A stretch of DNA of 20,965 bases from positions 1 to 20,965 of IMG/VR virus record IMGVR_UViG_3300036768_001517. One strand, 5' to 3'. This document shows, one piece after another, positions 14,288-19,821 of the stretch. The notes under the pieces were generated by a model. It searched no databases. It was not told the DNA's origin and saw only the letters and a program-made list of their open reading frames with translations. Made by a program: the position numbers and the translations under genes. Origin of the DNA: a virus. The stretch's first letter is position 1; each line of letters opens with the position of its first letter.

Positions 14288-16486
14288 TCAATACGCGCCA
14301 CCCCAGCGATTGGCGAGCACGCTGCCATTGGGTACGGTGCGAATCTGGTGCATCCGCGTCGCCGCGTTGTAGCTGCCACGCGGATCGGTGCTACTCGAAT
14401 TCTTCGGATGCGTGCCGTCCGCCCAGAAGGTCGTATCGGCCGGATAGAGCGAAGGATTGGCGAGCTGATCGGCCCGCAGATCGCTGAAGGCTAGCAGGCC
14501 TCGCGTCTGCCAGGAGGCGAGTTTGTTGCGCAGCCGGACATTGAGCGCGTCAATGGCGGCCATCTCTTCGGCCGTGTAGCCGCCGCCGTAGTCGCGGTTA
14601 AGCATCGTGCACAGCCAGACGGCATTGTCGTTGCCGTTGCATTGCGAAATCATCGAGTCGATGTTATCGACGATCTCATCAAGCACCGTCGTAGCGTCGT
14701 TGGCATCGATTTGGGCGATGTCGTTAATGCTGCCGGCATCGATCGCCAATAGCTCGATGCCATGAGTATGTTCCATGCCGGTAAAGGCGGTCTGCTGCCA
14801 GTACCTGCGAGTAATACCGCTGGTGCCGATCGGGCAGATGACCAGCCGCTTGGGCATGCCATTTTCTTTTTGGGGATACCAGCCGCCCACGATCGACTGA
14901 TTTTCCTGGCCATAGGGCAGGCTTCTGGCGATGCAGGTCGAAACCCGCATTTTCGGCGTCACGCCGGCGTAGGTCGCGCTTGACAGGCTGTCGAGTGCCG
15001 CGAATGTGGGCCGACGGCAGATGGCGATATAGCCCGTTTCCACGGTGCTGGCGCTTGCGGCCAGGCTCGCCGTCAGTCTGATTTTGCCCAGCGGCTGCGC
15101 CCGCCAGCGCGTCAGCGGTCCCGACCAGATGACCTTGCGACGGCGGAAGTCGGGCGTCGCGTCCGCGTCGGTTTGGACGTCGATCGAAATATCGATCAAC
15201 GTAAAGCTGGCTCGCCCGTCCTTGTTCAGGTGCAGGCACAGACAATACCGCTCGGCGTGATTCCAGGGGGCCACCGCAATATCGGGGCCGGCGTGGACGC
15301 GGCCAAAGAGGCTCGATGTGTTGGCTGCAAACTTGAAGACGCCCGTCGAATCGTCGGCTGCGAAGATATCGATACCCAGCGAGCAGTCACTGGGGACCGA
15401 AGCGTCGGACAGGACGATGCTGGCCCAACCTTCGTCGTTGTACGGAAGAACACCGACCTGGTCGACGGTCGTCGCGGTGCGAGCCGCCGAGTGCGTGTTG
15501 TCGCCGTCAAAAACCAGGCGAGTCCTGTAGGGCGTGATTCCCGAGGTGCCGAAGCTGATAGCGGTACAGGTCGAGCCGGTGCCGGCCGTTTCGGCCGTCA
15601 CGAAATGGCGGCCTTGCGTTTCGGCCGTGTCGGCGACGACGCCGAACGGCTTAAATACCTTGGTGACAAGATTCTGCGGTTTGTCGTCCAGTTCGAAATG
15701 AGGGCGAAGCGGAAAGTCGCTGCCGTTCCAGGACTGGACCGGGCCGGCGATCTGCCATTTGATGCCATTCCATTTCGGGAACCGCAGCAGGTTCGTCTGG
15801 CTACTCCAGGTGATCGCGTCGGCATGCAGGGCGACGCTGCAATGATACTCGCCGTTGATGAAGAATTCGGCGACGCCTGGGGCGCCGTAGACCAAATGGA
15901 TTGTAATCCGATTCCAGTCGCCGAACATCACGTTGACGACGCCGGTGCTGGAACCGGCGACGATCGGCTGCGTAACCGTCTCGCTGGCCGAATTGCCGCA
16001 GGTGATCGCGAAGCCAGGCGGATTGAACTGCGGACTGTTGGCCGCGTTCAGGTAAAACTTGCAGTAGCTGTAGGTGCCGCCACCGGCGAGCCAGTAAAAA
16101 TCGCTATCGGCCGCCAGGGCTGTGACGCCGTCATATACCGCGCGAATCCAACAGTCCAGCCAATATTCGCTATCGTCTCCGGAAGCCGCCGAAAGGGCCT
16201 TGCCGGTCGTATTCAGCTGAATCGTGAGTGGGTCGGCGCCGGGGGGCGTATTATTGAAAGCCGTCTCGATATAGCCGCTCGACGTGCAGCCTGGCGGAAG
16301 CTCCGTCTTCGTGGCAGCCCGGTAGGTAAAGCCGCTGGAAATGGCCGCAAAGCTCGATGGGTTACCGGTCACGAGACCGGGCACAACAATCGGATTCACC
16401 GGCACCGTGCCCGAATTGGCCGCCGTGACGATCTGGCCGTCCAGCGTTCCCCAGGCTTCGCCGCTGACCTTTTTCAAAAGTGGCAT
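14288..16486 (-). CDS. Fibre-like protein with C-terminal SGNH hydrolase-like domain
   Basis: This 732-aa protein starts with ATG at 16486, with AAGG about 7 nt upstream, inside the junction with the XhlA-like gene. Residues about 90-260 look like a concanavalin-type jelly roll, with FGDWNRITIHLVYG and FFINGEYHCSVALHAD. A second beta-rich part follows at 290-540. Residues 547-732 read like an SGNH/GDSL hydrolase: VICPIGTSGIT (Ser556, block I changed from GDS to GTS), AIDAGSINDI (Asn588, block III) and ADGTHP (Asp690, His693, block V). By family knowledge such domains de-acylate glycans. Here a role in opening a receptor polysaccharide or capsule is inference. Many aromatic and Thr/Ser residues fit a surface fibre. 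Its position before terminase, away from the tail genes, is unusual. Confidence 0.72.
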   Translation of the reverse strand: MPLLKKVSGEAWGTLDGQIVTAANSGTVPVNPIVVPGLVTGNPSSFAAISSGFTYRAATKTELPPGCTSSGYIETAFNNTPPGADPLTIQLNTTGKALSAASGDDSEYWLDCWIRAVYDGVTALAADSDFYWLAGGGTYSYCKFYLNAANSPQFNPPGFAITCGNSASETVTQPIVAGSSTGVVNVMFGDWNRITIHLVYGAPGVAEFFINGEYHCSVALHADAITWSSQTNLLRFPKWNGIKWQIAGPVQSWNGSDFPLRPHFELDDKPQNLVTKVFKPFGVVADTAETQGRHFVTAETAGTGSTCTAISFGTSGITPYRTRLVFDGDNTHSAARTATTVDQVGVLPYNDEGWASIVLSDASVPSDCSLGIDIFAADDSTGVFKFAANTSSLFGRVHAGPDIAVAPWNHAERYCLCLHLNKDGRASFTLIDISIDVQTDADATPDFRRRKVIWSGPLTRWRAQPLGKIRLTASLAASASTVETGYIAICRRPTFAALDSLSSATYAGVTPKMRVSTCIARSLPYGQENQSIVGGWYPQKENGMPKRLVICPIGTSGITRRYWQQTAFTGMEHTHGIELLAIDAGSINDIAQIDANDATTVLDEIVDNIDSMISQCNGNDNAVWLCTMLNRDYGGGYTAEEMAAIDALNVRLRNKLASWQTRGLLAFSDLRADQLANPSLYPADTTFWADGTHPKNSSSTDPRGSYNAATRMHQIRTVPNGSVLANRWGGAY

Positions 16487-16489
16487 TAT

Positions 16490-16726
16490 CTACCTTACGA
16501 GTGTTTGAACGATCCAGCTTGCCAATCCCGTGAGCACGGCGCCCCAGAAAATCCAGAGATGTTTGGTCCAGCGGGCCTGTTTTTGTTCGAGGCGATCGAC
16601 TCTCGTCAACAAGCCGTTGCGATGCTGGCTACCGAACAGAAATTCATCGTGGCGATTCAACAGCTCTTCGGCCCGCACCACGATCGCCTTGATCTCGCCC
16701 AGCTCGCGCTGAATTGTCTCGGACAT
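16490..16726 (-). CDS. XhlA-like membrane protein, holin accessory candidate
   Basis: This 78-aa protein starts with ATG at 16726 (MSETIQRELGEIKAI); a longer frame to 16768 lacks better support. A helix with heptad spacing (IKAIVVRAEELLNRHDEF, then LLTRVDRLEQKQARWTKH) is followed by one C-terminal membrane span, WIFWGAVLTGLASWIVQ. This coiled-coil plus single-span plan matches XhlA/hemolysin-type phage lysis accessories. By family knowledge these help holins permeabilise the inner membrane. It ends 3 nt before the fibre-like gene. It could be another small coiled-coil membrane protein. Confidence 0.65.
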   Translation of the reverse strand: MSETIQRELGEIKAIVVRAEELLNRHDEFLFGSQHRNGLLTRVDRLEQKQARWTKHLWIFWGAVLTGLASWIVQTLVR

Positions 16727-16758
16727 GGCAATCTCTGAGCGGATCACAGATAACGCGT

Positions 16759-16780
16759 GGACGGGCATCCGTTCCCGTCC
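16759..16780 (-). other. Hairpin between small membrane genes
   Basis: A perfect 7-bp stem, GGACGGG with CCCGTCC, encloses an 8-nt loop in the 77-nt gap between the 16804-17178 gene and the XhlA-like start. No T run follows in the transcription direction, so it is more likely an RNA-stability or processing element than a full terminator. Confidence 0.45.
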
Positions 16781-16803
16781 GTTTCACCATGCAACAGGGG
16801 TAT

Positions 16804-17178
16804 TTACTTGGTCGGCGCAGTCGCTGCGTCGGCCGGTTTAGTTGCAAGAGCGTCTTCAATCAGTTTGCGACCCTTCGCACTGCCGGCGATATTGGCGAAC
16901 ACTTTGCCAAGTTCGCGCAACAACGCGTCGTCGCTCTTCAGGAAAAGCCGCACTTCGTGCACACTCTTGGCGAGAAAGTCCGCGAAATCGCTGATCGCCA
17001 GGTCTTCCAGCAGGTCCGGCAAAAAGGAAAAACCGTACTCCCGCAGCTTGCCGGACAGATGAATGAAGTGCCGCTTGCGGTTTTCGGCCGCGCGGCGCCG
17101 CTGAAAGAGAACGGCCGCACCGCAGAAGCTGGCGACCACGACGGCTACGAGTAAGACGATTCGTTCTGGGGAAAGCAT
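16804..17178 (-). CDS. Small inner-membrane-anchored protein, unknown function
   Basis: This 124-aa protein starts with ATG at 17178. Residues 7-26 (IVLLVAVVVASFCGAAVLF) form one membrane span, followed at once by QRRRAAENRKR, a positive-inside stop. That leaves a cytoplasmic domain of about 90 residues. The domain is helical (REYGFSFLPDLLEDLAISDF, DDALLRELGKVFANIAG) and ends in an Ala/Thr/Pro-rich tail. The Shine-Dalgarno is weak. It lies in a run of small membrane genes between the lysis-like peptidases and the fibre-like gene. No family is recognised; a holin is possible but the single span and long tail do not require it. Confidence 0.65.
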   Translation of the reverse strand: MLSPERIVLLVAVVVASFCGAAVLFQRRRAAENRKRHFIHLSGKLREYGFSFLPDLLEDLAISDFADFLAKSVHEVRLFLKSDDALLRELGKVFANIAGSAKGRKLIEDALATKPADAATAPTK

Positions 17179-17221
17179 GTTTACGATCCAGGTTTTTATT
17201 GGTTGTTGGTTTTCGACGCAA

Positions 17222-17383
17222 TTAGTCGGCTACCAGCAGATGCTTGTAGCGGGACAGAGCCGCCTTGTCCTGGCGAATCGACTGCAACAGCTTGGCTCGG
17301 CGACGACGTTTCTCGCCGGAAAGCTGCCGCGAGAATTTCGACTCTTGCAAGAAGGCACGGGTCGTTCGCTTGAGGCCGGCCAA
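17222..17383 (-). CDS. Small basic protein, TTG start, unknown function
   Basis: This 53-aa protein falls below common length cut-offs. TTG at 17383 is preceded by GGAGGG with a 5-nt spacer, a strong ribosome site, and starts 1 nt after the upstream stop. The product is very basic and helical, with FLQESKFSRQLSGEKRRRRA and KLLQSIRQDKAALSRYKHLL, and has no membrane span or Cys. Nucleic-acid binding or membrane-surface association is possible. I recognise no family. Confidence 0.6.
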   Translation of the reverse strand: MAGLKRTTRAFLQESKFSRQLSGEKRRRRAKLLQSIRQDKAALSRYKHLLVAD

Positions 17384-17384
17384 G

Positions 17385-17780
17385 TTAGCCCTCCGACTCG
17401 CGGCTGTATTGGCCCCACTTGATCGCCATGGCGCAAATCGCCGCCAGGATCGCAGAGCCGATTACCAACAGCCAGTATGGTCGATCGCCGGCAAAAGATT
17501 CAAAAGATTCACTCGCCGGCGGGTCCGCTTTGTTCGCTGCCGAGGGCGCGGGAGAATCTTTGCCGGGATTTGGGTGCCGGCGATCGATGACCTTTTTGAG
17601 CGGACAAAACGGGCCGGCGCAAGGCCTGATATCGCCGTGGACGGCTGCGCTGCGCACCGCAGCTTGATAGAGCGAAGGCAGCCTGGCGAAGGGCCTGCTA
17701 TCTGGCCTTTCGCAGGCGAGCGATGGCAAAACCAGAGCCGCAAAGACCAGCACACAAAGCACAGCCGATAGCCGCTTCAT
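17385..17780 (-). CDS. Secreted or membrane-tethered small protein, unknown function
   Basis: This 131-aa protein starts with ATG at 17780, chosen for its GAGG site 6 nt upstream and for the typical signal peptide it exposes (MKRLSAVLCVLVFAALVL, then PSLAC). A polar, Pro/Ser/Ala-rich middle carries a CAGPFC pair. One C-terminal membrane span follows (YWLLVIGSAILAAICAMAI), then a short KWGQYSRESEG tail. The predicted topology is periplasmic middle, cytoplasmic tail. The gene begins inside the end of the C39-like gene, sharing 83 nt in another frame. This overlap of exported envelope proteins recalls spanin pairs, but no spanin domain is recognised. Confidence 0.65.
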   Translation of the reverse strand: MKRLSAVLCVLVFAALVLPSLACERPDSRPFARLPSLYQAAVRSAAVHGDIRPCAGPFCPLKKVIDRRHPNPGKDSPAPSAANKADPPASESFESFAGDRPYWLLVIGSAILAAICAMAIKWGQYSRESEG

Positions 17781-18333
17781 AAAAAACCTCGTTATTGGGA
17801 CTGATCGCGATAGCCCAGGAACCATCCGACATCCATTTCACATAAAACTCGTCCAGTGGCATCCTGACCACGGACAACGGAAAATTGCTGTCGATCAGAT
17901 AGGCCGCCTGGTCCGAAAGTCCGACGCAAACGACGGCGTGATAGCCGTAGCACTGATCGACCCATGCTGCCTGATAGAAATTTCGCAAGCCCACGATGCA
18001 AGGCCGTTTACAGGCCAGCTGGCGTTGCAGGAATCGCAAGCCCGACTCGAAGTCGCCGACGGCGGACTCAAATTCGATGTCGTGTGTTCTCAGCAGCGAC
18101 TCGATATCAGACTCAGTAAGGCCGCCGAAGTGCCGCGTGCGAAAATGTTCGGCCTTATCGAATTGTCCATAGTAGCGCAGCACCGTGCAGATCGCCGCAT
18201 GGGCGCAGCTTGGCCCCCAATTGCTCTCGCGACTTCCCGCCGGAATGTGAATTGGCCCCTTCGAGCAGCCGACGGAAAACAGAAAGCCAAATAGGCAGCC
18301 GGCGATCAGACGCCAGAAAGCGTTACGCTTCAT
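17698..18333 (-). CDS. C39-like cysteine peptidase, lipoprotein, with C-terminal membrane span
   Basis: This 211-aa protein starts with ATG at 18333. Residues 1-23 form a lipoprotein-type signal (LIAGCLFGFLFSVGC, Cys23 as the lipid site; position -3 is Ser, so not ideal). The mature part begins SNWGPSCAHAAICTVLRYYG: Cys43 followed by a helix and RYYG is the usual nucleophile region of C39-like and related papain-fold peptidases. YGYHAVVCVGL supplies His132 and LIDSNFP supplies Asp148. A hydrophobic C-terminal segment (AAIGCALCAGLCGSGFAIA) before RLRKAR could be a second anchor. It would act in the periplasm or envelope on a peptide or crosslink. The substrate is unknown. It sits between two small membrane genes. 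Confidence 0.72.
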   Translation of the reverse strand: MKRNAFWRLIAGCLFGFLFSVGCSKGPIHIPAGSRESNWGPSCAHAAICTVLRYYGQFDKAEHFRTRHFGGLTESDIESLLRTHDIEFESAVGDFESGLRFLQRQLACKRPCIVGLRNFYQAAWVDQCYGYHAVVCVGLSDQAAYLIDSNFPLSVVRMPLDEFYVKWMSDGSWAIAISPNNEVFYEAAIGCALCAGLCGSGFAIARLRKAR

Positions 18334-18451
18334 GGTCTCGGTGCCACTTTTGAATGACCAGCATGATCAACATCGTCGCGGCGGCCACGATCGGCACGTA
18401 GGCCGGAACTGGATAGTGCCAGAGAGATTCCAGTCGGGTGGCGTAGGCCAT
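18323..18451 (-). CDS. 42-aa single-span membrane peptide
   Basis: The start ATG at 18451 overlaps the papain-like gene's stop as TGATG, and its TAA at 18323 lies 11 nt inside the C39-like gene, so both junctions are coupled. The product opens MAYATRLESLWHYPVPAY, then one span (VPIVAAATMLIMLVI) and a basic, His-containing tail (QKWHRDHEA). Without this gene 117 nt of a tightly packed operon would be empty. It could be a pinholin-type peptide or a partner of the adjacent peptidases; no family is recognised. Confidence 0.65.
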   Translation of the reverse strand: MAYATRLESLWHYPVPAYVPIVAAATMLIMLVIQKWHRDHEA

Positions 18452-19008
18452 CAGGTCAACTCCACGGGGGCCAAGCTGATACCGTCCCGCAATTCCACGC
18501 GGGCCAGTTTGTTTGGAGAAAAACTTGACAAGCTCCGCTTGCCTTCGAGTCGCTTGAAAAGCTTCAACCAGCCAGCTCGGAGTTCCGAGCAGAAAAGGCT
18601 ATGCAGGTCCGTCTGCCGCAGCTTGGACTCGATCCATGACAAGCCTTCCCCGCCGGCTCGGATTGCTCCGATGTAGTCGTATCCCAGTCCCAGCTTGCCG
18701 ACGAAATAGTCGGTAAGCCGCCGGCTTTCGTTTTCCGCGAGCTGCCTGGCCAGCGGGTAATGCCAGACGCGGCCGTCGTAGTGATTGATCCAGTCCGTCA
18801 GCGGTTGGGCTTGAACGCCCTTGCAGGGGACACCGCGAATCACGCAGGGCCGGCGATTATCGGTCGTGCTTTCGAAGACGAGCAGCCGGCCTTCGTAATC
18901 GGCGATCGTTGCCACATGCGACAGCCGGCCATATGTGGCCAGCTTGATCGCCAGGCTGCTCCAGGCGTTGCCGGAGCAATACAAACCGTCGCCGGGCTTG
19001 AATTCCAT
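18451..19008 (-). CDS. YiiX/NlpC-P60-like permuted papain-fold protein
   Basis: This 185-aa protein has its start set at ATG 19008 (MEFKPGDGLYCSGN), because family members begin with this 'PGDxxx' strand. The frame is open further upstream but reads through a hairpin-rich, non-protein-like stretch. Key residues follow the circularly permuted order: His31 (RLSHVATI), Glu46 (LLVFESTTD), then after YDYIGAI the nucleophile Cys140 (HSLFCSELR). By family knowledge such enzymes cut amide or ester links in peptidoglycan peptides or lipids. No signal peptide is present, so as a lytic enzyme it would need a holin-like export route. It begins the membrane/peptidase cassette and is coupled to the 42-aa membrane peptide. 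Confidence 0.78.
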   Translation of the reverse strand: MEFKPGDGLYCSGNAWSSLAIKLATYGRLSHVATIADYEGRLLVFESTTDNRRPCVIRGVPCKGVQAQPLTDWINHYDGRVWHYPLARQLAENESRRLTDYFVGKLGLGYDYIGAIRAGGEGLSWIESKLRQTDLHSLFCSELRAGWLKLFKRLEGKRSLSSFSPNKLARVELRDGISLAPVELT

Positions 19009-19034
19009 GAGGCACCACAAAGAGAGTAAAAGAG

Positions 19035-19082
19035 GCTCTGCGGCGCCTTGCCTGCGCACACAGCAATGTAACGCCGCAGAGC
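19035..19082 (-). terminator. Long-loop hairpin upstream of papain-like gene
   Basis: GCTCTGCGGCG (19035-19045) and CGCCGCAGAGC (19072-19082) are perfectly complementary over 11 bp with a 26-nt loop. In the minus direction the stem is followed by CTCTTTTACTCTCTTT, a broken T-rich tract, so it may terminate or attenuate. The papain-like start lies 26 nt further on. Confidence 0.5.
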
Positions 19083-19127
19083 ACAGCCCGGCCAGGCGAA
19101 GCAAGCGCCTCCCGGCACGCTTGCAGT

Positions 19128-19146
19128 CCGCAGATAGCATCTGCGG
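19128..19146. other. Tight 8-bp hairpin
   Basis: CCGCAGAT and ATCTGCGG pair perfectly around a 3-nt loop. In the plus direction it is followed by GTCAAAATTTTTGA, which is weakly terminator-like for plus-strand transcripts. In the minus direction no T run follows. Confidence 0.45.
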
Positions 19147-19303
19147 GTCAAAATTTTTGAGCCAGAAAGCTCCGGCGACTCACCACTTCGCCAGGCGGGC
19201 AGGTGACGCCTTCAATTTCGCTCTAATCGTTAAAGAAAGAAAGTCGTGTTTTGCGGGTGTTCCCGGCCGCGTTAAGCGAACATTTTGACCAGGAAGGACC
19301 CGT

Positions 19304-19687
19304 CTATTGGTTATTACACACTGGACCAACGCTATTTGGTCCCAGCGTCTCCAATTCTTTTGGCAGTTTGCCCGCCTCAATGCGCCGCACCGTCGTAACT
19401 AGCGCTCCAGCGTTCCAGATGATCGCCCCGAGGTGGTTCTCATCGCGATGCCCGGCGACATACTTCGCCAGATGGCGGGCCAGGCTATCGGCGAAGCGGT
19501 GTGTCGGCAGGCCCCGTTCCCAGTTCCGCTCCCCGTAGTGTTTGCAGCCCTCCTCCATGTGCAAAGCCCACTCCAGCAGCGCTTCGTAGGGCAACAGGTC
19601 GAATCGCCCCTTGCCCGCATGCGCGCTGCGAACGGCGCCAGTCGCATATTCGTCACGTCCGCCTGAATCGAGAATGCCGGTTGTCAT
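19304..19687 (-). CDS. dATP/dGTP diphosphohydrolase-like protein (DUF5664 type)
   Basis: This 127-aa protein starts with ATG at 19687, with GGAG 5 nt upstream. The motifs KGRFDLLPYEALLEWALHME, EGCKHYGERNWERG, ARHLAKYVAGHRDENHLG and AIIWNAGAL follow the order of the phage domain named 'dATP/dGTP diphosphohydrolase, N-terminal' (DUF5664). This is an all-alpha, MazG-like nucleotide pyrophosphohydrolase relative. Glu45/Glu46, and acidic and His residues around RDENH, are plausible metal ligands. By family knowledge it would split deoxypurine triphosphates and so shape the dNTP pool during phage replication. The annotated name comes from the family; activity of this stand-alone short form is inference. 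It lies downstream of the DUF3987-type gene, behind an AT-rich leader. Confidence 0.8.
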   Translation of the reverse strand: MTTGILDSGGRDEYATGAVRSAHAGKGRFDLLPYEALLEWALHMEEGCKHYGERNWERGLPTHRFADSLARHLAKYVAGHRDENHLGAIIWNAGALVTTVRRIEAGKLPKELETLGPNSVGPVCNNQ

Positions 19688-19780
<93 letters not shown>

Positions 19781-19821
19781 GGCGCATCTAACTAAGTAAG
19801 CATAGTAACCTCCTGCATCCG

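Larger units (their letters stand above)
19009..19303. other. Non-coding, hairpin-rich gap
   Basis: No gene on either strand looks real in these 295 nt; the frame continuing up from the papain-like gene closes within the stretch and has an unconvincing composition. The gap holds two perfect hairpins and the odd palindrome TCAAAATTTTTGA at 19148-19160. It separates the replication/nucleotide genes from the envelope cassette, so a regulatory boundary is the likely role. Confidence 0.55.

Noticed and set aside
14239-14379. Terminase start at 14379
   Set aside because: It would overlap the fibre-like gene by over 90 nt, and the extra N terminus is non-conserved-looking Arg/Pro/Ala sequence; ATG 14238 is preferred.
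15173-16738. 521-codon plus-strand ORF opposite the fibre-like gene
   Set aside because: It is the antisense shadow of the 732-aa gene. Its product is Arg/Asp/Gly-rich without domains, and the minus-strand product has clear beta-rich and SGNH-like blocks.
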